Below, piece after piece: positions 24,827-34,770 of a stretch of 64,000 nucleotides of DNA. The notes below the pieces were generated by a model. The model was not told where the DNA came from, did not search any database, and saw only the letters and a program-made list of their open reading frames with translations. Within the stretch, counting starts at the first letter, position 1, and every line of letters starts with the position of its first letter. Position numbers and translations under genes: made by a program. This stretch comes from Bacteroidales bacterium (GTDB taxonomy: Bacteria > Bacteroidota > Bacteroidia > Bacteroidales > UBA932): positions 1 to 64,000 of the forward strand of contig JAFUWW010000011.1 in assembly GCA_017471085.1 (NCBI GenBank), read 5' to 3'.

Positions 24827-26726
24827 AGAACACGTCAATCTCCTTCTTTTCACCGAGACGGGCGATGTAGGCCATGTTGCCCAGGTCGTCTGACAGGGCG
24901 TCCGGCACACGCTCGCACATGCTCATGACGGCACCGTAGCGCTCCATCACTTCCTGGTGGGAGTGCTTGTAGGGTTTACCGTCCCGGCGGCTGGCGTAAG
25001 CGCAGTAGTACTGCTCGCCCTGGGATTTGCGGCACTCGTCAAAAGCGACCATGTCTGCCCATATCTGGAACACGTCCGTGGAGTGGGCGAAGTTCATCAT
25101 GTCGGGGGTATAGCCTCCCGGCGGGCGCATGTTCACTTCCAGGCCCACATAGTCCCCTTTCTTGCCCAGGCCTTCGCGGTCGCGGTCCAGCTGGAAGAAC
25201 TCCAGATGCACGAAGCGGCTCTTGATGCCGAAGGCTTTCACCGTCCGGCGGCCGATGGCGGCAAGTTTGGCGGGCACGGTCTTGTTGGTCCAGTAGCACG
25301 TGTCCAGGTTGTTGTGCACAATCTCCATGATGGGCGTAGGGAAAACCGTATTGTTCTCGAAGATGGGTTCCCCCTGGGCGTTGTAAATGGCGTCGTAGCT
25401 CACCAGAAGGCCGGTAATGAATTCCTCTATCACATACAAGCCGAAGTTGGCGGGATGGGCGGCGAACCAGTCTTCCAGCTCCTTGCCGTCGTGGATTTTG
25501 GTGGTGCCGGAAGCGCCCATGCCGCTGTCCGGCTTGGCGATGACGGGGTAACCCGTCTTTTTCACGAAGGCTTTCACCTTGGCAAGCCCTTCCGCGCCTT
25601 TGATCTGCCGGGCGGTGGGAATGCCGCCCAGGGCGTAGTATTTCTTCATCTCGGATTTATTCCGGATAGAGGCGATCTGGTCGTTCTTGATGCCGGTGGT
25701 CACGTTGAAGTCTGTGCGCAGGCGGGCGTCCTGCTCCAGCCAATACTCGTTGTTGGATTCAATCCAGTCGATTCTGCCCCATTTATGGGCGAACCAGGCC
25801 ACGGCCCGGTACACCTCTTCATAGTTCTCCAGGTTGTGTACCTGGTAATAGTCCGAGATGCTGCTGCGCAGCTCCTGGGGAAGGTTCCAGTAGCCTGTGT
25901 CGGCAATGGCCAGCACATTGACGCCGTTGCGCTTGGCGCCGTCGCAGAAATGCCAGTAAGTCTGCGGGAAGTGGGGAGAGATAAATACTAAGTTCATAAA
26001 AGTGTAAGATTGTTCTTCGTTGCAAAGGTGACGCATGCCGCCGCCGGTGATTTCCCAGGCCTGGCCGCGGAGTTCGCTTCGGCCGCCACGGACTACGATA
26101 TATCCCCCGTCCGGAAAGGTGTAGAAGCGGTGTCCGAAACTGTCGGGGAAGGCGATGTCTTCGAACAGCCGGAGCCCGTCCACGGTAGCATACCGCACCT
26201 GAGCATAATGGGGAATGAGGTTGATGTCCGTGAGGCCCAGTCCCTTGAGCCAGCGCTTATATTCCGGGTCCGTGGCTTCTCCGGGCAGCTCCGGATGGGA
26301 GTACACATCCGCCGCGCAGTTCATGCTGCCGGCGCTGCAGCCCATGACCACGCCCGTAAAGCCTTGAAGCAGTCCTTTCAGGCCGATTTCGTGGATGAAG
26401 CGGTTCTGGGTGGGCACGTGCCCGCCGCAGAGGATAATCCAGTGGGCCCGCTTCACCAGGGCGGCTGCCTCGGCGGCATTCCGCCTCTCCAGCATCACAA
26501 TTTCCTGCGTGCCGATACCGGAGTTGTGGATGCACGCGCTCATGCCGTTGCGCACGGACTCGGTAAAGCCGGCATCGTCGGGGGCGGCGCTCACCAGCAG
26601 CACCCGGGGCGGTTTTCCGCCCGTAACGGCGGCGAGGGATGCTTTGACATCGGCCAGGAAGCCGTTGTCCTCCGTAAAATGGTCCTCCCCGTAGCGCGTG
26701 GGACTGCCGGTTAGAAATAGCGTCAT
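24807..26726 (-). CDS. Fusion of peptidase S51 (dipeptidase E-like) with an ATP-grasp ligase domain
   Basis: 639-aa two-domain protein. Residues 1 to about 230 are a peptidase family S51 domain: nucleophile Ser131 in GCSAGSM and His173 in NLIPHY, as in PepE and cyanophycinase. Residues 244-639 are an ATP-grasp domain (MNLVFISPHFPQTYWHF, YPVIAKPDSGMGASG, LEVNMRPPGG) of the type normally encoded as a separate gene. An in-frame ATG at 25997 marks the second domain's natural start, and the linker resembles a former intergenic promoter. Opposed activities (peptide hydrolysis and amide ligation) suggest action on an unusual amide-linked polymer or dipeptide; the substrate is not known. Confidence 0.85.
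   Translation of the reverse strand: MTLFLTGSPTRYGEDHFTEDNGFLADVKASLAAVTGGKPPRVLLVSAAPDDAGFTESVRNGMSACIHNSGIGTQEIVMLERRNAAEAAALVKRAHWIILCGGHVPTQNRFIHEIGLKGLLQGFTGVVMGCSAGSMNCAADVYSHPELPGEATDPEYKRWLKGLGLTDINLIPHYAQVRYATVDGLRLFEDIAFPDSFGHRFYTFPDGGYIVVRGGRSELRGQAWEITGGGMRHLCNEEQSYTFMNLVFISPHFPQTYWHFCDGAKRNGVNVLAIADTGYWNLPQELRSSISDYYQVHNLENYEEVYRAVAWFAHKWGRIDWIESNNEYWLEQDARLRTDFNVTTGIKNDQIASIRNKSEMKKYYALGGIPTARQIKGAEGLAKVKAFVKKTGYPVIAKPDSGMGASGTTKIHDGKELEDWFAAHPANFGLYVIEEFITGLLVSYDAIYNAQGEPIFENNTVFPTPIMEIVHNNLDTCYWTNKTVPAKLAAIGRRTVKAFGIKSRFVHLEFFQLDRDREGLGKKGDYVGLEVNMRPPGGYTPDMMNFAHSTDVFQIWADMVAFDECRKSQGEQYYCAYASRRDGKPYKHSHQEVMERYGAVMSMCERVPDALSDDLGNMAYIARLGEKKEIDVFFSFVTE
26023..26030 (-). promoter_or_regulatory. 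Fossil or internal -7-like box inside the fusion linker
   Basis: The reverse strand reads CACCTTTG (one mismatch to TAnnTTTG), 25 nt before the in-frame ATG at 25997 and followed by an A-rich leader-like stretch, all translated as the linker RHLCNEEQSYTF. Confidence 0.4.
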
Positions 26727-26734
26727 AACGGGTA

Positions 26735-26742
26735 CAAAGATA
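26735..26742 (-). promoter_or_regulatory. -7 box of the S51/ATP-grasp gene, very short leader
   Basis: TATCTTTG ends 8 nt before the ATG. From the box through the second codon, 20 of 21 bases equal those at the HAD gene (39850-39870). Confidence 0.6.
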
Positions 26743-26765
26743 ACGATTTTACCCGGAAAACCGCT

Positions 26766-27704
26766 TTATTTGCCATGCCGGTATTCGGAGGGAGACATGC
26801 CGGTGTGGCTCCTGAAGAACTTGTTGAAGACGCTGGCACTGGGAAAATGCAGTTTGTAAACGATATCTTTGATGCTGTCGCCGGAGTAGCGAAGAAGATT
26901 CTTGGCTTCCAGGATGACAAAGGCGTCAATCCATTCGGGGCCGCTGCGGCCGGAGGCTTCCCGGACAATTTTGGAAAGGTACTTGGGCGTGAGACAGAGT
27001 TTGTCGGCATAGAACTGCATGCCGCGCTCCGTGCTGTGGCAGTCGGTCACCAGCTTGAGGAAACGCTCGAAGGTAAGGGCCGCCCTGGCGCTCCCCGGCG
27101 TCTTTGTGTCGGCCTTGGACGATGTGAGCAACTGCCCTTTCCAGATGTCTTCGGCCAGATAGCTCAGCGAGGACAGCAGTTCTCCGATAATCTGTTTTTT
27201 GTTGGACAGGGACGACCGGATCACTTTTTTTGCCAGAAGGAAATACGATTCGGCCAGGTCCAGCTGTTCATCGTTGAGGACGATGCAAGGGTTCTCCAGC
27301 AGGTTGAGGCTCTCCTGGAACACTTTGTTGAAATCCAGGTGCAGGCCGGAAATGAACTCCTTAGACATGACCACGAACACCAGTTGCGTGTCGGCGATCC
27401 TGTCATCCGACAGGGAATCCACCCGGATGATGTTTCCCGGAACAGACACCAGCAGGGAGCGTTCCTGCACTTTATAGGTATTCAGGTTTACGTCAATTTT
27501 GAAATGTCCCTGCTTCAGGAAAAAGAGAATGTATCCGTCGAACCGGATGGGATAATTGAGGATTTCCAGGAGGCGGTTGTTGGAGAGGGCGTAACTGCCC
27601 TCCGCCTCTCCCAGGATAAAGTCGTTTCCCAGTGCGTAACTGTCCAGGTTCCCGGTGAGCCGGAGAATCTTCTCAATGCTGATGTTTTGCAAAGATTCTT
27701 GCAT
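26766..27704 (-). CDS. AraC-family transcriptional regulator
   Basis: 312 aa. The N-terminal 190 residues are a cupin-like sensing region (GYILFFLKQGHFKIDVNL). The C-terminal ~110 residues contain two helix-turn-helix motifs (ADKLCLTPKYLSKIVREASG and KDIVYKLHFPSASVFNKFFR, then TGMSPSEYR). It is transcribed divergently from the TolC/HlyD/permease operon and is the obvious candidate regulator of that pump. The ligand is unknown. Confidence 0.9.
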   Translation of the reverse strand: MQESLQNISIEKILRLTGNLDSYALGNDFILGEAEGSYALSNNRLLEILNYPIRFDGYILFFLKQGHFKIDVNLNTYKVQERSLLVSVPGNIIRVDSLSDDRIADTQLVFVVMSKEFISGLHLDFNKVFQESLNLLENPCIVLNDEQLDLAESYFLLAKKVIRSSLSNKKQIIGELLSSLSYLAEDIWKGQLLTSSKADTKTPGSARAALTFERFLKLVTDCHSTERGMQFYADKLCLTPKYLSKIVREASGRSGPEWIDAFVILEAKNLLRYSGDSIKDIVYKLHFPSASVFNKFFRSHTGMSPSEYRHGK

Positions 27705-27729
27705 TTTAGTCGATTTATTATTCCGTTTG

Positions 27730-27737
27730 CAAAGTTA
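27730..27737 (-). promoter_or_regulatory. -7 box of the AraC regulator gene
   Basis: The reverse strand reads TAACTTTG, 25 bp before the ATG at 27704. Confidence 0.55.
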
Positions 27738-27744
27738 AAAACAA

Positions 27745-27842
27745 TGGCCATATTTTGCAATACTTTCTTAAAATTCGACCAAAAGGAAATAAATATCCAT
27801 TTATATGTCTTTTTTAGATGAATAATTGGCCATAACTTTGCA
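27745..27842. promoter_or_regulatory. Paired direct repeats in the regulator/efflux divergent region
   Basis: TGGCCATATTTTGCA (27745-27759) and TGGCCATAACTTTGCA (27827-27842) are near-identical and 82 bp apart. The second contains the exporter's -7 box TAACTTTG (27833-27840). The spacing and direct orientation suit an AraC-type regulator acting on both promoters. Confidence 0.5.
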
Positions 27843-27883
27843 GCCGCTAGAGATAGACGAAATAATTACAAAACTGCTACAAT

Positions 27884-29467
27884 ATGAAAAAGACGTTTTT
27901 AGGGGTCACGCTGCTGCTTGCAGCCCTTCAGCTGCAGGCGCAGACCACCCTCACCCTGGATGACTGCCGGGACATGGCCGTGAAAACTTCCAAGGAACTG
28001 GAACAGGCGAGAACCGCCGTCGAAATGGCCGGGTACGACCGCAAGATTGCCCTTGCCAATTACTTCCCCAATATCAGTGCCATGGGCGCATACATGTACA
28101 ATAACAGGGATATCGCCCTTATCAGCGAAGATCAGTCACAGTTGCTGCGTGGCGCCGGTACCTTGATGCAGGGCGGACTGGATGCTGCGGCGGGTGCCGC
28201 CATCAGCGAAGCCGGTGCCGCGCTCACGCAGAAGATGACCCAGCTGATGACTGCCATCAAGACCAACCCCGCACTGGCGCAGGAATATATGGGAAGCCCC
28301 ATGTGGCAGACCATCCTGAACATGCTCCAAGGCGTGGATCCGTCGTCACTTTCCGGGAACGTCCCCCAGGTGGCCGATGCCGTGAATGCCCTCGGGGCCG
28401 ACATCGACGACGCCCTTCATCCGGACCTTCACCATGTATGGCTGGGGGCCGTCACGGTGCAGCAGCCTGTATTCGCAGGCGGTAAGATTATCTATTCCAA
28501 CCAGATGGCCGCCTTGGCGGAAACCCTCGCAGAGGCCAAGTACGACATGAAATATGCCGACGTCATCCTGGATGTAGACCAGGCATATTGGCAGATTGTC
28601 TCCATCGCCGCCAAGAAACAGCTGGCCCAGTCTTACAGTGACCTGCTCCACAAGATGCAGGACGATGTGGATCTTGCCGTCCGGACCGGTGTGGCCACCG
28701 AGTCGGACGCCCTCCAGATCAAAGTGAAAGCCAACGAGGCCGACATGCTCCTTACCAAGTCTTCCAATGGACTGGAACTGGCCAAGATGCTGCTATGCAA
28801 GCGCGTTGGCCTGCCGCTGGATACGGCCATTGCCCTGGCCGATGAAGGCCTGGCCGCCATCCCAGTCCCGGTTTTGGGTGCGGAGAAGTCCCTGGAAGAC
28901 ATCTATGCCGACCGGCCCGAGACCCGCAGCCTTTCCCTGGCCAAAGACATCTATGACCGCAAGGCCAAGATTGTCCGGGCCGACATGCTTCCCAGGGTGG
29001 CCTTGATGGGCAGCTACGTGCTCACAAACCCCAATGCCTTCAACGGCATCAACCGGACCTGGCAGGGCGGTATGCTCAGCGCCGGCGTCATGGTGAGCAT
29101 CCCGCTCTTCCACGGCGGCGAAGCCTTGAACAAATACCGCAAAGCCAAGGCCGAAGAGAAACTGTATGACGCCCAGTACCAGGACGCCGAGTCCCTGATC
29201 AACCTCCAGGTGGCCCAGCAGCGCAAGCTTTTCGCAGAGGCTTCCGAGAAGCTGGACATGGCCGGCAGCAATCTGGAAAGCGCCGAGGAAAACCTGCGGA
29301 AAGCGACAGTGGGTTTTGAAGCGGGCGTGGTGGAGACCAACACCGTCCTCGCCGCCCAGACTGCCTGGCTGAGCGCCCACAGCGAATACATCGACGCCGG
29401 CATCGACCTTCAGATGGCCTCATCCTCCCTGCAGAAAGCAGAGGGAAACATGACAAAAAACAAATAA
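27884..29467 (+). CDS. TolC-family outer-membrane efflux protein
   Basis: 527 aa with a signal peptide (cleavage after LQAQ). TLTLDDCRDMAVKTSKELEQ at the mature N-terminus and the repeated coiled-coil halves (AKYDMKYADVILDVDQAYWQ; AEENLRKATVGFEAGVVET) are typical of TolC barrels with periplasmic tunnels. An insert of about 70 residues rich in Ala and Met (about 75-150) interrupts the first half. First gene of the exporter operon. Confidence 0.9.
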   Translation: MKKTFLGVTLLLAALQLQAQTTLTLDDCRDMAVKTSKELEQARTAVEMAGYDRKIALANYFPNISAMGAYMYNNRDIALISEDQSQLLRGAGTLMQGGLDAAAGAAISEAGAALTQKMTQLMTAIKTNPALAQEYMGSPMWQTILNMLQGVDPSSLSGNVPQVADAVNALGADIDDALHPDLHHVWLGAVTVQQPVFAGGKIIYSNQMAALAETLAEAKYDMKYADVILDVDQAYWQIVSIAAKKQLAQSYSDLLHKMQDDVDLAVRTGVATESDALQIKVKANEADMLLTKSSNGLELAKMLLCKRVGLPLDTAIALADEGLAAIPVPVLGAEKSLEDIYADRPETRSLSLAKDIYDRKAKIVRADMLPRVALMGSYVLTNPNAFNGINRTWQGGMLSAGVMVSIPLFHGGEALNKYRKAKAEEKLYDAQYQDAESLINLQVAQQRKLFAEASEKLDMAGSNLESAEENLRKATVGFEAGVVETNTVLAAQTAWLSAHSEYIDAGIDLQMASSSLQKAEGNMTKNK

Positions 29468-29480
29468 AGCATCATAAACT

Positions 29481-30473
29481 ATGGCAAAGAAAAATTACAA
29501 TCTACTGATTGGCGTCTGCGCGCTGGTCGCAGTGGTCCTAATCGTATCCGTCGCGGGTTATTTCGTTTCCCGCCCCAAGGCTGTCGTTATCCAGGGCGAG
29601 GCCGAAGCCACCGAATACCGCGTATCCGGGAAAGTCCCTGGCCGAATCGAAGAATTCCGTGCCCAGGAGGGCCAGGCCGTCCGCCGGGGCGACACCCTGG
29701 TGCTGATTGACTCTCCCGAAATCCGTTCAAAGATTGCCGAGGCTGCCGCCGCCCGCGCCGCCGCCGTGGCCCAGAAAGAAAAGGCCTACAACGGCGCCCT
29801 GCAGGAGCAGATTACGGCCGCCTATGAGTTGTGGCAGAAAGCCCTCGTGGGCGAGGAGGTCATGCGCAAGTCTTACGAGCGCATGGCGCGTCTGCACGAT
29901 GAAAAAGTGGTTTCCGACCAGAAGTTCGACGAAGTGAAGGCCCAGTACGACGCCGCTTCCGCCACGGCCAGGGCTGCCAAGAGCCAGTATGACATGGCCG
30001 TCAAAGGCGCACGTCAGGAGGACAAGGATGCAGCCGTGGCCCTGGTGGAGCGTGCCAACGCCGCTGTCGACCTCGTGAATTCCTATAGGGACGAGATTGT
30101 CCTGACCGCTCCGGCCGACGGTATCATCGCTGCCTGCTATCCCAAGGTCGGGGAGCTGGTGGGCCAGGGGTCTCCCATCATGACTATCCAGGACCTGGAC
30201 GATGTCTGGTTTACCTTCAACATCCGCGAAGACCGGCTGGAAGGCATGCGCTCCGGTGACAAGCTGCAGCTCAGCATCCCCGCCCTCAAGGACGCTCAGG
30301 TAACCGCCACCGTCTATTATATTGCCGTGCGTGAATCCTACGCCACCTGGCGCGCCACCAAGGAGCTCGGCGAATACGACACCCGTACCTTCGAGGTCCG
30401 CGCCCGTCCGGATGCCCCTGTCGACGGTCTCCGTCCCGGCATGAGTGTCATTCTTGAGAGGAAGGAAAAATAA
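29481..30473 (+). CDS. HlyD-family membrane fusion protein
   Basis: 330 aa anchored by one N-terminal transmembrane helix (LLIGVCALVAVVLIVSVAGY). It has a lipoyl/barrel-sandwich half (EATEYRVSGKVPGRIEEF), an alpha-helical hairpin, the second half-motif (IVLTAPADGIIAACYPKVGE) and a beta-barrel C-terminus. It bridges the inner-membrane permeases to the TolC partner. The stop overlaps the first permease start (TAATG). Confidence 0.92.
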   Translation: MAKKNYNLLIGVCALVAVVLIVSVAGYFVSRPKAVVIQGEAEATEYRVSGKVPGRIEEFRAQEGQAVRRGDTLVLIDSPEIRSKIAEAAAARAAAVAQKEKAYNGALQEQITAAYELWQKALVGEEVMRKSYERMARLHDEKVVSDQKFDEVKAQYDAASATARAAKSQYDMAVKGARQEDKDAAVALVERANAAVDLVNSYRDEIVLTAPADGIIAACYPKVGELVGQGSPIMTIQDLDDVWFTFNIREDRLEGMRSGDKLQLSIPALKDAQVTATVYYIAVRESYATWRATKELGEYDTRTFEVRARPDAPVDGLRPGMSVILERKEK

Positions 30474-31636
30474 TGAAACGCATTTATAATATCGTCAGGC
30501 GCGAGCTGTATCTGTGGTCCAGGCGGCCCATCTATCTGATCGGGTCCGTGGGTGTGATGCTGGCATCGGCCCTGTTCTTCCTCACCTTCTTTGGGAAGGG
30601 CATGCCGGAGGATATTCCCATCGGCGTGGTGGACAGGGACCGTTCATCCACTTCCAGGAACTTCGTCCGGCAGCTTGACGCCACCCAGCTGGGCAAGGTG
30701 GTCCTCTTCGACGGGATCACCGAAGCCCGTGCCCAGATGGAGCGGGGGAAAATATCGGCCTATGTGATTGTCCCCGAGCATTTTGACCAGGATGTCCAGG
30801 CCTTCCGCTGCCCCCGGATGGGCGTGTATGTGAATACGATGAATCCGGTGATCGGCGGCGCCCTTGCCTACAAGGACATCCTCACCATGGTGAACCTCAC
30901 CAACGGCGCCGTCCAGCGGCAGGTGCTGCGGGCCAAAGGTGTGAGCGAAGGGGAGATCATGGCCCGGATCCAGCCGTTGGTGGTGGATGCGCACTATATC
31001 GGCAATCCCGGGACCAGCTATACCTACTATTTGTGCAACATGATCCTGACGGGAATCCTGGCCATGAGCATCCTGCTGGTCGTGTCCTACGCGCTGGCTT
31101 CGGAGCTGAAATTCGGCACTTCCAGGCAGTTGCTGGCCCTGAGCGGCTCTTCCGTGAGCCTGGCCGTATTTGCCAAGCTGCTTCCCTACACGCTGCTTTT
31201 CACCGTGCTGGGAACCATCCTGCAGCTGGTGATGTTCGGCCCGCTGCACTTCCCGCTGAATGGGTCTGTATGGCAGATGGTCCTGGCCATGCTGCTGTTG
31301 GTGATGGCCTGCGAGGCCGTTTCGGTGTTCATTGTATCCATGGTGCCCACCCTCCGGCTGTCTGTGTGCATCAGCGCCCTTTACAGCGTACTGGGATTCT
31401 CGCTCGCCGGATTTACGCTGCCCATCGAATCCCTTCCGGTAGCCGTAAGGGGGATGTCATGGCTTTATCCGCTGCGATTTTACTATAAGTTTTACGTACA
31501 GGAGGCGATTTTCGGTACCGGGTTCGCCGGCTGGTGGACATCGGCCGTCGCTCTTATGGCCTTTCTGCTGATTCCTCTTGTGGGACTGGGTCGCCTGAAA
31601 GGAGCGTACGTCAATCAGAATTATCCGCGCAATTAA
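30473..31636 (+). CDS. ABC-2 type permease, first of two
   Basis: 387 aa: one N-terminal membrane helix, a large extracytoplasmic domain (about 45-180), then five further helices, the ABC-2 membrane layout of YhhJ/YbhR-like exporters. LRFYYKFYVQEAIFG near the end is typical. Co-translated with the HlyD gene. No ATP-binding protein gene lies in the operon or elsewhere in the window. Confidence 0.88.
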   Translation: MKRIYNIVRRELYLWSRRPIYLIGSVGVMLASALFFLTFFGKGMPEDIPIGVVDRDRSSTSRNFVRQLDATQLGKVVLFDGITEARAQMERGKISAYVIVPEHFDQDVQAFRCPRMGVYVNTMNPVIGGALAYKDILTMVNLTNGAVQRQVLRAKGVSEGEIMARIQPLVVDAHYIGNPGTSYTYYLCNMILTGILAMSILLVVSYALASELKFGTSRQLLALSGSSVSLAVFAKLLPYTLLFTVLGTILQLVMFGPLHFPLNGSVWQMVLAMLLLVMACEAVSVFIVSMVPTLRLSVCISALYSVLGFSLAGFTLPIESLPVAVRGMSWLYPLRFYYKFYVQEAIFGTGFAGWWTSAVALMAFLLIPLVGLGRLKGAYVNQNYPRN

Positions 31637-31638
31637 TT

Positions 31639-32847
31639 ATGGAAGAAAAGATTTCATATATTGGAGGATGGGTCCGGGACACGTTCGGAATTTTCATGAA
31701 CGAACTCCGGATGGTGGTGCATGACAACGGTGTGATGCTCATCTTCCTGTTCGCCGGCCTGGTATATCCCGTCCTTTACAACTGGATTTACGGGTATGGT
31801 GTGGTGGATGAAATGCCGGTAGCCGTGGTAGACAATTCCCAGGGCAGCTACAGCCGCCGCTATATCCGGGAGGTGGATGCCACCCGGGAAGTGGCCGTAG
31901 CCTTCGACTGTGTCTCCATGGAAGAGGCCCGCAGGCTCATGGAAGCGCAGCAGGTGCATGGAATCATCTATATTCCGGCCGATTTCGACACCCGGCTCAA
32001 CCGGATGGAACAGGCTACGGTGTCTACCTATGCCGACATGTCCACCTTCCTGTTCTACAAGAACATGACCATCGCTTCCAACAAGGTGATGCTGGACGAG
32101 GTCCATCAGATCCAGACGGAGCGCTATGCCGCAGCCGGTTACTCCGGCGCGGATGCCGAACAGCTGATCCAGCCGGTGCAGTACGATGAATTCCTCCAAT
32201 ACAACCCTGCCATATCGTTCACCATGTTCTTCGTGTACATGGCCATGATGATGATCCTGCAGCAGGTGATGTTCTATGGCAGCTCCACACTCGCCGGAAC
32301 CATCCGCGAGCAGGGCGGCAGCATCACGGCCGGCTTCACGGGGCACGGAATGGGCCGTATCGTGCTGGGAAGAGGCCTGGCTTATTTCCTGATTTTCGTG
32401 CTCCTGGGCGTGTACGGAACCCTGGTGGTCCCCACCCTGTTCCATCTGCCGGTCCATTGTCCCTGGTGGGAGATGCTCACGCTGCTGCTGTTTTATGTGG
32501 CCGATATCATCTTCTTTTCCTTCACCTGGTCCAGCGCCATCACCAAGCGTGAAACCGTGCTGGTGCTGCTGCTCTTCGTAACGCCCATCGCCGTGTTCCT
32601 CACCGGGTTCACCTGGCCGGAGTCCAGCTTCTCTCCGATCTGGAAAGTGCTGTCCTATGTGTTCCCGTCCACATTCGGCTGCCGGGCCTACATGACCTTG
32701 AGCATGAGCGGAACCATTACCTCCATCGCCCCGGAAATCCGGGCCCTGGCCGTTCAGACCGTCGTTTACTTTGTCCTCGCCTGTGCCGCAGCCCGCGTGG
32801 AAGACCTCCAGAAACGCCGCACGGCTCCCGGTGTCGTTTCCGAATAA
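31639..32847 (+). CDS. ABC-2 type permease, second of two
   Basis: 402 aa, the same topology as the preceding gene (N-terminal helix, extracytoplasmic domain beginning MPVAVVDNSQGSYSRRYIRE, five C-terminal helices), so the two presumably form a heterodimer. ATG at 31639, 2 bp after the upstream stop, is preferred over an upstream in-frame start at 31534 that lies within the preceding gene. Substrate unknown. Confidence 0.88.
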   Translation: MEEKISYIGGWVRDTFGIFMNELRMVVHDNGVMLIFLFAGLVYPVLYNWIYGYGVVDEMPVAVVDNSQGSYSRRYIREVDATREVAVAFDCVSMEEARRLMEAQQVHGIIYIPADFDTRLNRMEQATVSTYADMSTFLFYKNMTIASNKVMLDEVHQIQTERYAAAGYSGADAEQLIQPVQYDEFLQYNPAISFTMFFVYMAMMMILQQVMFYGSSTLAGTIREQGGSITAGFTGHGMGRIVLGRGLAYFLIFVLLGVYGTLVVPTLFHLPVHCPWWEMLTLLLFYVADIIFFSFTWSSAITKRETVLVLLLFVTPIAVFLTGFTWPESSFSPIWKVLSYVFPSTFGCRAYMTLSMSGTITSIAPEIRALAVQTVVYFVLACAAARVEDLQKRRTAPGVVSE

Positions 32848-32868
32848 TTCCTTCTTTCGGCCTCGAGT

Positions 32869-32899
32869 TTTGTAAAATCGGCAGTATTGATTATATTTG
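32869..32899 (+). promoter_or_regulatory. Promoter of the ATP synthase operon (TTTG-N19-TATATTTG)
   Basis: TTTG 32869-32872 and TATATTTG 32892-32899, 19 nt apart, 22 bp before the atpD start. Confidence 0.85.
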
Positions 32900-32909
32900 T
32901 GGATACTGA

Positions 32910-34514
<1,605 letters not shown>

Positions 34515-34521
34515 GAAATGT

Positions 34522-34770
34522 ATGGACAGTATTGCATTGCATATTCTGAGTCCCGAGGGGACGCTGGTAGAGAAGGCGGTGTCGCTGGTGACCCTGCCGG
34601 GGGTGGCCGGCCCGTTCACCGTGCTCAAAGACCACGCCCCGCTGGTTACGGCCCTCTCGGAGGGCTCCATCCGCTTTGTGGCCAACGACCGGGAAGAGTT
34701 TCTGCCCATCCGGGAAGGCTTTGTGGAAGTGCGTGACAATCAGGTGACTGCCTGCGTAGAAGGGGTATGA
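34522..34770 (+). CDS. atpC: F1 ATP synthase subunit epsilon, short form
   Basis: 82 aa consisting only of the N-terminal beta-sandwich (ILSPEGTLVEKAVSLVTLPG then VAGPFTVLKDHAPLVTAL). The C-terminal helical hairpin that inhibits ATP hydrolysis in longer homologues (about 130-140 aa) is missing. Short epsilon subunits are known in Bacteroidota. The stop overlaps the atpB start. Confidence 0.93.
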   Translation: MDSIALHILSPEGTLVEKAVSLVTLPGVAGPFTVLKDHAPLVTALSEGSIRFVANDREEFLPIREGFVEVRDNQVTACVEGV

